NCBI GenBank assembly: GCA_037833965.1
Contig: AP031358.1
Coordinates: forward strand, 21,336,001-21,400,000
Direction: 5' to 3'
Source of the DNA: Marchantia polymorpha subsp. ruderalis
Taxonomy: Eukaryota; Streptophyta; Marchantiopsida; Marchantiales; Marchantiaceae
Length of the DNA: 64,000 bases
The notes below the pieces were generated by a model. The model was given only the letters and a program-made list of their open reading frames with translations. It was not told where the DNA came from and made no database searches. Below are positions 1 to 10,670 of the stretch, piece by piece (positions within the stretch are counted from its first letter, which is position 1; every line of letters begins with the position of its first letter). The translations under genes were made by a program, and so were the position numbers.

Positions 1-132
1 CGTGCGTATGAATTCAAGATTTATTGGTGCATCGTATAAGTAAGGCTCACTTTGTACAGATCGAAGTCAAAGCTCTAGTTATTAGTTTTTGCTTTGAAAT
101 GTCAGCTCACCTTCGTCGTTTTTCTGTCGCAG

Positions 133-1424
133 TGATAAAGATGACGACAAAAAGGAAGTCCGTCCAGTAATGACAAACGAGCAATTAGCACCAAGGGGCC
201 GATTGGTCTTCGGTGTGGGTCTTGGTGCTCTCCTATTTGTTCCTGTCTTTAAGCAGTTGACAGGTCTGCCACCTTATCTTGGTATGCTCCTAGGTCTCGG
301 TGTACTCTGGATCATCACAGACGCAATTCATTATGGTGACACAGAGCGCCAAAGACTGAAAGTGCCCCAAGCATTGTCGCGAATAGACACACAAGGAGTC
401 TTGTTTTTCCTCGGAATCCTCCTTTCCGTGGGCAGGTTAGTACATCTTCGTCACCATTATTCTTCGTACACAAGATTCACGAGGTCTTCATACCCAAGAT
501 TATAGCTAACCACTTGTCACGCGTGTACTAGCTCCATCCATCACGCAACTATCTATCATAGTGGTTAGTTATTGGTTTGTGGTCAAGCTACTTGATCCGT
601 GTACTCTGGTACTTGTCTTAAACCTCCCCTTCATCTGATGATTTTGAAGTGGTTAGTTGGAACTAATCCACTTTTACATGTTACATCGCAGCTTACAGGC
701 CGCAGGTCTTCTCCAAGAGTTGGCTTCCTTTTTGGACCAGAACATACCAAGTGTAGAGCTCGTGGCAAGCATTATTGGCGTTGCCTCAGCCATTATTGAC
801 AATGTGCCTCTGGTAGCAGCCACTATGGGCATGTACAATTTGGATACTTTCCCAATGGACGACGAGTTGTGGCAACTCATTGCGTATTGTGCGGGCACGG
901 GAGGCTCAATCCTTATCATCGGATCTGCAGCTGGAGTGGCATTCATGGGCATGGAGAAAGCTGACTTCTTTTGGTACCTCAAAAAAGTAAGTTGGCCTGC
1001 TGCCTGAACCCAGTTGAATGCTAAGTATCTAGCCTGCTTTGCGACTGGTTTTGAGTTAAAAAGTCTCCCTCGTTAGGAAAAATCTATTTTCTACCTGCGG
1101 TTTTTTAGAAGAAGCCTGTGATTTGGCTGTGTTAAATGATCCAATCCGTTTGGCGCTGGGCTACTCTGAACTACATAAGGAACCTTTGCGGAACACGCAC
1201 AGTTTGAGTAGAGTAAAAGGTTTTAACAGCATCATAACTTCTTTCAGTACAACACAGTTCCAGTATTTGGTCTCCTTGCCTTATAACTTATGAGTGGTGA
1301 CCTGCAGGTTAGTGGATACGCTTTTGCTGGGTATGGTGCCGGTATTGCAACATACCTCGCCTTTTACCATCTGCATGAGAATCCAGTGGCCTCCGTGTTG
1401 GGACAGCTCCCTTTTAGTCCCTGA
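133..1424 (+). CDS. NHD1: NhaD-type Na+/H+ antiporter, plastid type (3' part of gene, three exons)
   Basis: Exons are 133-435, 692-986 and 1308-1424; all junctions are GT-AG and the frame is continuous (237 residues plus TGA at 1422-1424). The gene is cut by the left edge: base 133 completes a codon begun in an upstream exon, and 1-132 is intron ending in a pyrimidine tract and CAG. The peptide is mostly membrane helices. Visible family signatures are SAIIDNVPLVAA in exon 2, the glycine-rich GTGGSILIIGSAAG after it, and GYAFAGYGAGIATYLAF at the C-terminus. In plants the NhaD/NHD1 family sits in the chloroplast envelope and exchanges Na+ for H+; the transit peptide would lie outside the window. 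The charged stretch DKDDDKKEVRP before the first helix fits a soluble loop. NhaD family membership is well supported; the symbol is by homology recall only. Confidence 0.88.
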
Positions 1425-2243
1425 GCGTAACAGATTATGCTGGAATGACCTGCGATTCTGGTGAAGCTCTGCTGGCCACGCTATAGCTTTGCTTCCCTTC
1501 TTACTTCAGTGTAATTAATTGAACTACGAGTCTCCATTTTACAAATCACGCCACGTAGAGCGACCAGTAATGAGTATGTCCTTATGTGCGCATGACAATA
1601 ACGGTTTTTGAGAAGCCAAAGGATAGAGATTGCAACGATATTCGGGCAACGGTATTTATAGCTGACATTTCATTTTTGATCGATAAATTTTGGATTATAC
1701 CTACCAAGAGCGTTCTTGAATGTCAAGTTTCTCTGCTTGAAGAACGTATACTAATGAAATTTTACAGAGGTAGAACTTAGCATGTGTATACCGTATCTGA
1801 CAATGTCGTCACGTTATTCAAACTGGATTTCGGAGGATTTGAGATCAATCATACAGCGGTCTACGGTAGCCTCAAAGGCCGTGCACAGCTAACTAAATAA
1901 CACCTTTTGTATACTAGATTGTGAAGAGGTGCAGTATTTAAAGGAGGGAAAGAAACTTCCTTTGATTTCACTTATGATGTCTTGTAAACTACCGCATTGG
2001 TGTTGCGTCATTGACACTCGTGATTGGACGGTTGGATGGACACCTTACCCTTTCTTTAATTTATGTGGACATCAAAGAACATCTCTCTACATATTTCCAG
2101 TGAAGTCGGGTGCATGTACTAATGAATACAACAAAACTTCTTTATCACCGTTTTCATATTTGGGTGGATTCCAGCACTAAACCGGTATCGCAGTGGTATT
2201 AAATGTAAGATTCAACCGCACTGAATTTTGGTATCATTGGTAT

Positions 2244-2283
2244 CTTTGGTATCATTGCTGAAAATTCAGCAATGATACCAAAG
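2244..2283. repeat. Perfect inverted repeat, 19-base arms, 2-base spacer
   Basis: Arm 2244-2262 is the exact reverse complement of 2265-2283, separated by AA. The left flank also has extra direct copies of GGTATCATT, so the arm motif is locally duplicated in the same orientation as well. Confidence 0.9.
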
Positions 2284-2934
2284 CCGTCATTGCTGCAGAT
2301 ATGATCCTGAATAACATAGATGACGATGGAAGGATTGTAAAAGATGCTTACGGGCCAACTAGACGTAAGCAGGCCTCTCTATATAGGGTGGATTCAGTAT
2401 GTTTCGTATCTCAACAAAATGAGGATAATTCTCATATCAAAATACGGAATATACGAAACTTGACAGTTTTGGGCCGAATTTTGACCTAAACTCTCATGTT
2501 TTAGGTCGAATTTGTCGGCAATTTAATACACCTTCGAGAGAAATGGGTGTTATCTTTGATCTCTGTATATACTTTTCCCATTTTAGCACGGAGAAATCAC
2601 TCTCCACACAGTTGGAAGTGTTAAAAAATCGTGAAACTAATACTACGAAAAACTCCATGAGTTGAAGAAATCCATTTTTAAAACCTGGAATCAGACTTTT
2701 CAGTCAAAAGATTTTTGTGCACCTAGAACATTGACTTCGTAATGTTCTGGGTTCACTATTTTATCCTTGTACTTTTGTTTAAGAGAAAATTTGAAACTAT
2801 CTTGATAGAATCTTAGAATTAATTGAATAATTGTTTGTGTTTTCAAAGCTACAAGTGAATGAGGTAACCAAGGAAACAAAATACTAAAACTCGGTTGAAC
2901 TCATCAGGTGTTGCCGCCAAGTTTTAGTTAAGTA

Positions 2935-3150
2935 TTCATTTAGTTTCTCAAGTAAAGTAAAGGTAATGAACAAAGAAATTGTCACAAACGATCAGGGCAA
3001 AGATTTAGCTGAATATTTACGTAAATTTCTCTAGTAAAATCATCTACATCAACAAAGATTTGTCAAAAATTGTCACCCCAAAGGTTTAAGGAAGTGACTC
3101 CCTTAGTTTCCCTAGTAAAGACACCTAGCCAACAAAGACTTTTTGTTAGA
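2935..3150. repeat. Three degenerate tandem units of about 81 bases
   Basis: A core resembling TTTCTCTAGTAAAG, followed about ten bases later by CAACAAAG, recurs near 2941, 3023 and 3103 (spacings about 82 and 81). The first two units also share ATTGTCAC. No protein is encoded. This is probably an old tandem repeat or transposon debris. Confidence 0.55.
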
Positions 3151-3168
3151 AAATAGGGAACTTTCTGA

Positions 3169-3384
3169 AAACGAAATACGGCACTTTGGCCCTCAAGTTA
3201 CTTATGTGCCGTATTTAGAGAGGCCTGCCACATCCCCTCTTACACTGCAATGGAGTTTTATATCCATTTGATTCATAAACGAAATAAGGCACTTTGGCCC
3301 TCAAGTTCCGTATGTGCCGTATTTAGAGAAGCCTGCCACATCCCGTCTTACACTGCAATGGAGTTTAACATCCATTCGATTCAT
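3169..3384. repeat. 108-base tandem duplication with internal inverted motif
   Basis: Copy 1 starts at 3169 and copy 2 at 3277. They are nearly identical, with scattered substitutions, and share GGCACTTTGGCCCTCAAGTT and ACACTGCAATGGAGTTT. In copy 1 the unit carries TACGGCAC and, about 27 bases later, its reverse complement GTGCCGTA, so each unit can fold into a stem. In copy 2 the left motif has decayed to TAAGGCAC. Confidence 0.85.
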
Positions 3385-3430
3385 AAACGCTAGTGCTTGC
3401 AGTAGGAAGTTTAGAGAAACGTTTGGGTGG

Positions 3431-3455
3431 CATCTCATATGAGTCATATGAGATG
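3431..3455. repeat. Perfect palindrome, 12-base arms, 1-base spacer
   Basis: CATCTCATATGA (3431-3442), a single G, then the exact reverse complement (3444-3455). Confidence 0.9.
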
Positions 3456-4973
3456 ACTGACCTAATATGCCCCCGGTTTTTCTAAAGGTTTTGATAGAAA
3501 CTGAACGTGAATGAATTTGTGTTTAGAATGTCCATTGTCTCCGGTAGATGCAGGTACCTTGTAATTGTAGAGTAAAGATGTCTCCGTAAATAAAGGGTAG
3601 AATAAGTAGGCGCACCCGCGTAGTCTAATTTAGGTAGTTTAGGTGTCTCGGCATACGATCGCCTACACTAACAGGCCGGATTATGACGCCTGATATAATC
3701 TGGATATTGATATTTCGAGACTAATACTATATTATCATCAGGGCCTCAAGTCAGTAGTTATGCAAAGTTATGAAGAAGTTCAAATTGTTCCCCGCATATG
3801 CAATGAATCAAGAGTACAGTAATGTGCAGGGCATATAAAAAGTTTCAGCACAATGAAAGTTAGGTATGGATGAAGATTAACCGATAACTATCCTTTGACC
3901 TTTGAATCGAGAATAATCAATGTGAACATACGCTTCACTCAAGTTTGTAGCAGTGTCACTTATAAATATTGAGAATGTATCGAAATATCCAAAGCGTTGT
4001 TCAATTGATGTACAAAAAGTAACTACTTGGAGTTGGAAAATGATAAAACATAGTCTCCGATTAAGCCAATACACAAAAACTAGGAGCAGTAGACTAAATA
4101 CACTCAGTAATAAGAAGAATGACCTAGCAACATGGTTTACATTCATGATTAAATTAATCTAGAGTCTACTAAAATTGATGGTAGTCGGAGAAAAGGATTT
4201 TGTAAATGTTTAGACCACCGAGCAAAGTAAAATAAGATGTAAAGTGATATATTAGAATAGTTGTGTTCAGTAAATGCTATTATATATTATATTAAATCAT
4301 CTAAATCATATTATTTTTTTCTCAATAGCATTGGTTGGACATTGAGTTGTTAAAAGTTTGGAATATGATACTAAATGATTTCACACTTCTTTAAGGTTTG
4401 TCATATAAAACCTATCAAGCACACGTACTTACCTCATTATAATATTTTTATTCTTTGATTTTCTCTGATTTTTTATTTCTAATATACTCTTAGATTTTTT
4501 CTAAGTATCTCATCTTAAGTGCATCATCATGTCATTAATCATACACACTTTATGTAAATTCTTGTGTTTTCACTTCGTATTTCAATTCAATCCCAGATTC
4601 AAATCTCCATTTGCTTCAATTGATTTTTTTCAATTTTCAAGCAATTTGATTTTTCACTTAGGTACATCTCCATTGAAGTTTGTTGACTATCCATCAGCGA
4701 GTTGTGTCATTCAAGTTCTCTAGCCCTCGAATTTCAAAGAGTGTCCAAGCCGCAAGTGCTTAGCTTTGGGGCAAGCTGGGGAGACCGGGGCCAATTCAGC
4801 GCCGTCTAAAGGGCGACGGGACGGAACAAGAAACCGGACAGAAGAGGTCAAGATGGTAGAGCGGTAGGCACAACTACTTCAGGGGCTACTTATCCCCTCG
4901 CCTTCCCCCGCCTTCGCTTTGCCCCTTCCGTCCGCTTGGAAGCACCAGAGAGCGACGGTTTGGCACCTCCGCA

Positions 4974-5012
4974 GGGGCTCGGATGGGGCTGGGGCTGGGG
5001 CTGGGGCAAGGG
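4974..5012 (+). repeat. GGGGCT tandem tract, G-quadruplex candidate in the PEX7 leader
   Basis: Repeated GGGGCT units (GGGGCTGGGGCTGGGG and flanks) lie about 305-345 bases upstream of the PEX7 start codon, on the coding strand. At least four runs of four G with two-base loops can form a quadruplex in DNA, or in the mRNA leader if transcribed. Whether it is in the transcript is not visible from sequence. Confidence 0.7.
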
Positions 5013-5316
5013 ACGAAGGATACACACGCACCGTCGCCTTGCGGGGATCGCAGTCCTCGGCCTTCCTTTCATGGCTCGATCGAACCAGCTCTTCGGCCTC
5101 GCTCAGTTCAGTTTGGTCGTGGCATGAAATTCCTCGTACCCACCGGATGACGAGAAATTGCGCCGGGCGCTTGTTGCCGTGCTCGTGATTGTGCCTCGCG
5201 GTCGATTTTCGTTTCGCTTTTTTGAGCTCGATCGGAGGCGGCGAAGAAATCGAAGCGATCGATAAGGAGGTTGAGGAGGAGCAGGAGGAGGTGATGCAAT
5301 TGTAGCGCAGGCAATC

Positions 5317-6264
5317 ATGCCTGTGTTTAAGACTGCTTACAATGGATACGCGGTGCGGTTCAGTCCGTTCGTGGAGAATCGGTTGGCCGTGGCAACCGCG
5401 CAGAATTTTGGGATAATCGGAAATGGGCGGCAGTACGTGCTGGAGTTGTCACCTAATGGGATAGTGGAGGTGGTGGCGTTCGACACGGCCGATGGGTTGT
5501 ACGATTGCACGTGGTCGGAGGACAACGAGAATATTTTAGTGTCTGCGAGCGGAGACGGGAGCATTAAGGTATGGGACATCGCAGCTCCTCCGATGGCGAA
5601 TCCTATCCGGAGTCTGGAGGAGCACTCGCACGAAGTGTATTCGGTCGACTGGAACGCCGTCCGGAAGGATTGCTTCTTGAGCGGCTCGTGGGATGACACA
5701 ATTCGACTGTGGACGGTCGACATGCCTCGATCGCTGAGGGTTTTTGCCGAGCACTCGTACTGTGTGTACAATGCAACGTGGAATCCCAGGCACGCGGACA
5801 TTTTTGCCTCCGCTTCCGGAGACTGCACGGTGCGAATCTGGGACATTCGGGAGCCTCGCTCCACTCTGGTCATTCCAGGCCACGAGTACGAAATTCTTTC
5901 CTGCGACTGGAACAAATACAACGAGACGATGCTGGTCACGGGCTCTGTCGACAAGTCTCTCAAGGTTTGGGATGTGCGGAATCCCCGGCAGGAAGTCACT
6001 CGGCTGCTGGGCCACACTTACGCCGTGCGACGGGCCAAATTCTCACCTCACCGTGAGAATCTCATAGGCTCGTGTTCTTACGACATGACTGTGTGCGTGT
6101 GGGATTACCGAGCTCCCGAAGATGCCCTACTCTTCCGATACGATCACCACACGGAGTTTGCAGTGGGTCTGGACATGAGCACCCTTGTGGATGGGCTTCT
6201 CGCCAGCACCGCTTGGGATGAGAGTGTGTTTGTCTGGCCGCAGGGCATGGACCCTAGGGCCTGA
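5317..6264 (+). CDS. PEX7: Peroxin 7, WD40 receptor for PTS2 peroxisomal cargo
   Basis: A single intronless frame of 315 residues, close to the plant PEX7 length of about 317. It starts MPVFKTAYNGYAVRFSPF, the conserved PEX7 N-terminus, and has the family WD repeats ending in VWD/LW/IWD/VW at about residues 85-87, 131-132, 175-177, 217-219, 261-263 and 306-307. Repeat beta-strands such as HEVYSVDWN, YCVYNATWNP, YEILSCDWN and YAVRRAKFSP are PEX7-like rather than generic. PEX7 binds the N-terminal PTS2 nonapeptide of matrix enzymes in the cytosol and docks with PEX5 and PEX14 for import. The ATG at 5317 follows a long GC-rich leader and in-frame homology begins at once, so the start is secure. 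Lack of introns matches the Arabidopsis gene. Longer frames on the opposite strand are shadows. Confidence 0.97.
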   Translation: MPVFKTAYNGYAVRFSPFVENRLAVATAQNFGIIGNGRQYVLELSPNGIVEVVAFDTADGLYDCTWSEDNENILVSASGDGSIKVWDIAAPPMANPIRSLEEHSHEVYSVDWNAVRKDCFLSGSWDDTIRLWTVDMPRSLRVFAEHSYCVYNATWNPRHADIFASASGDCTVRIWDIREPRSTLVIPGHEYEILSCDWNKYNETMLVTGSVDKSLKVWDVRNPRQEVTRLLGHTYAVRRAKFSPHRENLIGSCSYDMTVCVWDYRAPEDALLFRYDHHTEFAVGLDMSTLVDGLLASTAWDESVFVWPQGMDPRA

Positions 6265-6470
6265 GGAAGAGCTGATCGCCGGTTGCCTGAGTCTCGTATT
6301 TCCACATGCTGCTCGAGTTGTTCTCTGCCCCAATTCATATTGCCTTACACACTTCAGTCTTGAGCTTCTTCAATGTGGCCTCGGCGTTCTGTAGCTTTGC
6401 AACTTCACAAGAATTCACGCATGAATGCCTGTTACTGTCCAAAAAGTCTCGAAGGACCTCTGGACTGAGA

Positions 6471-6476
6471 AATAAA
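6471..6476 (+). promoter_or_regulatory. Candidate polyadenylation signal for PEX7
   Basis: AATAAA lies about 207 bases after the PEX7 stop, in an A/T-rich stretch. Plant near-upstream elements are loose, so this is only a plausible site. Confidence 0.4.
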
Positions 6477-7300
6477 TGTACATAGTTATGAAGCAAAATA
6501 TTTCATGGCATTCGGAATTTCGAGTGTGAGGTATGTTTTATTCCTGTGTCACTCCTCTCTCTTCCTCTTCTCCAGTCTCAGCTTTCCAGTGTCTCGAATT
6601 TTCTTTCAGAGCATGTTTGGGGTAAGAGACGACCAACAGAAGTTTGGAACATAAAACATTGGGTCTTTCTAACCTTGAATGTGTGTCCAAGGCACAAGCA
6701 CTGCACCAGTGAAATGGCTCCTTTCGTCTGGATCGTATTTCTTCACGGTCATTGTATTTGTTTGGGAAGAGGGTAATTCCACTTCTTTGACGGAGGAGAA
6801 ATCTCCGAATACATATGGAGACTCCTCCTCCGACAGAGAAGAAATGACAGACTGTACCTGCCATCTCTCCTGATCGCTCTGTTCGGAACTCGCTGTGGAA
6901 AGTGATTCACTGCATTGTATCGCTGAATTTTGAGTGGATATAGCTTTGGCGCAGATTGGGAGGTGTCACTCCGATGGGGTTGGAATGCCTTATAGCTCGA
7001 TGATCACTTCTTACTCCTAAGCACTATGTGCTTCCTTTCCTCGACCCTGGTCCTGTGCATTCAAGCGGATTGAAGCACTCTGTCAATCCCTAAACCAGTT
7101 CCAGCTTCGAGATATTTGTTTCTGAGGCACGTCGGCTCATTGATAAAGTTCACTTGTGTAAATGCCTTTCGTCGTTGACTGCACTATGCAGATTTGTTTG
7201 GTAGAGACTTCCGATATCCAGAGTCCATCTCTCGTTTAAAACGAGTGTGTCGGACGATATGTCTTTTTCGACATGTTTTTCATTTCTTTCTTAGATTCTT

Positions 7301-7332
7301 TCAATGTACATGTTTATCCACATGTACATTGA
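7301..7332. repeat. Perfect inverted repeat, 13-base arms, 6-base loop
   Basis: TCAATGTACATGT at 7301-7313 and its exact reverse complement at 7320-7332. Too short to classify. Confidence 0.8.
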
Positions 7333-10300
7333 TAGGTTTATTTCTACCAAGGATTCAGAAATGCCTGGATTGAAGTCGTGCAATCAGAACTCATTGAGCA
7401 GGGTTGAAATTTTATCTTTCTTCTGCCCTCGTAGGATTCCACGCGTTCTTGCATTCCAGTTCATCCGCGTTGCTTAGCACAATTACCACACTAATATGTC
7501 TCTCGTGCATGAGTTCGACTGAGTAGAGTCAGGTGCAGGGCATTGCGAGGGCACTAATAGTGGTTTTGGCTGTTTTTTAATGGGAGATGCAAGCAGAGCC
7601 TTTGAAACATTAGTGACAGACTCAGCTCCAGGTCTGATCAAAACTGATCAGGGTGGAAAGAGAATACAAATATGATCTCTCCCTTGGACCTGCTGACTTC
7701 GAACCCTTCTATCGTGGAACACCTCCTGCCTGTTTGTTGTCTCGGGACGCAGTCACAAATCAAGGTCAGAATGTGGTTGTCCTCTCGATGTGGAACCAGA
7801 AGACATGAAGAGCAAGTTGTGGAACCACTGACCTACTTGCTCAGGGTGTTACCGAGACGAGATGCCGGGAATGCACCCTCCCTGGTATGAGGAAATTGTT
7901 TCTCAAACTCCCTCACCTTGTGCTTTCGAAGGACTGTCTATGGAAGTCAGTAGCCTCGAGCGAAACACAAACATTCGCTTTGCTTAAGTTTTGTCCTGCT
8001 TCTTTCAGGTTTTACAACCGTCAGGTGAATGATTTAGTGAAAAGCTTCTTGAGCTGTCCTTGGAAAAGCCGAACATCAACGTCAAATCTCACCACAAGAA
8101 AGACTTCTTCACTAACTCGAGTAGTTCTCGTTTTCCCTTTTACCTGCTGCTTTTCCGTCTCCTCCCATCTACCCTTTTTCCACTATTCTTCTTAACGCTT
8201 GGGGTTTCTGGTTTTAGCCTGTAATAGGCGCAATCTAATAATGAAAGCTTCCCTCACTAGCAGAGATCTTTGCGTCAATTTCAGGACACTTTTAAGACAA
8301 CAAATCTTTTGGATCGGAACTTTGAGAGATAGAGATGGCCCCTTGAAACCTAGGAGTTGGAAGCGGTTTCTGCGATTGGAGAGATCACCCGTCTCCACGA
8401 CACAGGACGAAGTTTGGAATTTCATGCAAGGAGAATTTATTGAGGTCTTGACTGGGTGCTCAAATGAAAGTCAATCCTGAGCTCTAAATCAAGAGAAGAC
8501 CAAGACGGCGAGCCTGGAAGCTCATTCCTATCTTTGTGCACATTTCGGTCGCTTTAGTTTACCACCCTTTTTTAGACCAAAGAGTGGTGGCATCATACCA
8601 GAGCCTGATAGAACTGTGGGGAGCCAGAAGAGCTCCCAGATCTCGCTCCTTGAGATTCAGAGCTCTTCTCAGAAATGCTGTGCTGTCTCAACTGATCGAG
8701 TAAAGAGGTTTTCGAACACCTGAAATTGACGTCCTTCTCGCGAAAATATCTGAAACGTTAGAGAGATTCTCTTTTCTCGACACGCTTATCGGTCAATCTG
8801 CCTTACTATCTCGTAGTTTTCTATCATCAGTAGCACCGCGCAGAGTGCTTTCGGCCTTCGAGCTCCAAATTGAAAATTATGGGTACAAATCTTCCACCCG
8901 GAGTGCAAGTAGCGCTTCAGCTGGTTGGGGTCACTCTCCAATAAGTCCAGATGAAGACAGACTCTCACTGACAGAATGACATAGGAGCTACACTTCTGCA
9001 TCCTATTCCTTGTCATTTTAAAGCGTTGCGCTCGCAGATGTTACACAAGCAGTGGATGGACAGTTTGTGTAGTTGTGATTGTTTCAGGTCATGAGAGGGA
9101 GGAAATTGCGACGCTGCCATTCTCATAATGAAAGATTTCATGCGTAAGGCTATCCAAAGGGATCTCGGTGCGAAGATTTGGTCCACTTGTCAGAGAACGT
9201 CGAGCCAATGGATTCTCCCGATGCAGCCCCCGCTAGGTTCGGCGAAAGTCAACCCACGAAGCGGATTAAGGCGAATCTGAACTAAGCCCTATCTAACCTC
9301 GGTACAAGGCAGTCGCTGTAGATCTTCGTTAAAGAGAGCCTGATGATGATTTTGAAGATAATCATACGCGATTCCAGCAGTCCTCTAACTCAATTTATGC
9401 AATTGGAGGCGAGGAAATTACTTGATTGGACCCCAGTCAAACTCAAAACACTTGAGGGACCCATCACTGGTGCCTGTGGCTTTCGAGCAAATTGATCAGA
9501 GCTCGAGGTTTCCCTTTCTGACTCAATCAGATTTTGAAAACAGACCGGCCTGCCAGACATCTGGCAAGCGTTCCTCGGTGACCGGAATTCTCGAGTAAGG
9601 ATGCCGACCTGATAGGATCGATTGAAATTGATCGATCGAATTATAGGAACAAAGAACTAGCGAAAGGAAGTCTCTATGAACAATCCTTGTCTCGTGTCTA
9701 AGCGATGTTCGATTGCTGCACCATTGCTGGAATCACAGGCAAAGGAACCGGGTCGAAAGATTGCTCTTGTTCATGATCCATCGCTAGTTATAAGAAGTTT
9801 ATTGGAATAAGAGTGACAGTAACCTGCATGGCCGTCGAGTGGGGTTTCATAGGGTAGAATGAAAACCAATGGGTAGCATCCAGAGGGTCCAGTTTCTCAG
9901 GGGTCCCTTCAAAGAATTTATCCAATTAAAGTCTATATTCTCTAATTCAAATAATCATAAAATTTTGCAAAAAAAACTCTTATTTGAACATTGGAAAAAA
10001 ATCACTCCCTTTTCTTAGAAATTGAATAATAATTCCTTTACAATTTACATGGTAACCCATTTACGTTATCAGCCGAAAACTAATATTTTCAACAAAATAT
10101 AGTTTCAACAGTAAATATATTTTAATTATTAATTTAATTTAAAACAGAAATTGTTATACATTATTTCAACTGTTATTCCTGTAATACGCGATAAGTTACT
10201 ATTGACTCCGGTGACCCCCTAACCCATCACCCACTCCTCCCTCCCGACAAACCACCGAGGGTGCGTAGGTTCGGCCCCCAAGCACAGGAACCGCCTAATC

Positions 10301-10670
10301 CCGAGCCGAAGGGTGCAGGATTGGTAGCCATGAAGGAGAACGGACAGCTCCAGGGGCTTAGAGAACAGCAAAGGCCAAATTGCGAAGGCGTGCCAGTCAT
10401 TCGTAGTCCTCACAAAATGTCGCGATTTATCCACTGCTGCCGTCCATGTGGCCACCATGGACCGCAACCCCGATTCGGAATCTGCTCGTTGGCAAGCGGG
10501 GGCAAAGAACGACATTGATCCCCTTCCCCCCGCGAGGAAGAATGAGTGACAGAATCGAGCAGCTCTGATCTCCCGGCCCCCAGCCACCAGCACCAGAAGC
10601 ACCAGCAGCTGCAGGGGGTTATTCGGGTGGGGGGCAAAGGGCGAGGGGGCAAGGAGGCGGAGGAGGACTC

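Larger units (their letters stand above)
1425..5316. other. Intergenic spacer between the antiporter and PEX7, repeat-bearing
   Basis: No open frame here resembles a protein I recognise. The spacer is AT-rich to about 4.7 kb and holds a perfect short-loop inverted repeat (2244-2283), three degenerate units of about 81 bases (2935-3150), a 108-base tandem duplication (3169-3384) and a one-base-spacer palindrome (3431-3455). From about 4740 the sequence turns GC-rich, with a GGGGCT tract near 4974-5012, and this part is the likely PEX7 promoter and leader. Confidence 0.6.
6265..10670. other. Gap between PEX7 and the hydrolase; PEX7 trailer, spacer and hydrolase leader
   Basis: The first few hundred bases are presumably the PEX7 3' UTR. 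Frames up to about 100 codons occur but none has a recognisable domain, and several lack an ATG. A 13-base-arm inverted repeat sits at 7301-7332. The stretch 9950-10200 is very AT-rich. From about 10,220 the DNA becomes GC-rich, as expected for the promoter and leader of the next gene; the overlapping opposite-strand frame at 10602-10219 shows no homology. Confidence 0.55.

Noticed and set aside
5337..6017. Long minus-strand frames opposite PEX7 (226 and 159 codons)
   Set aside because: They lie antisense to a clear WD40 gene and show no homology; they result from codon bias in PEX7.
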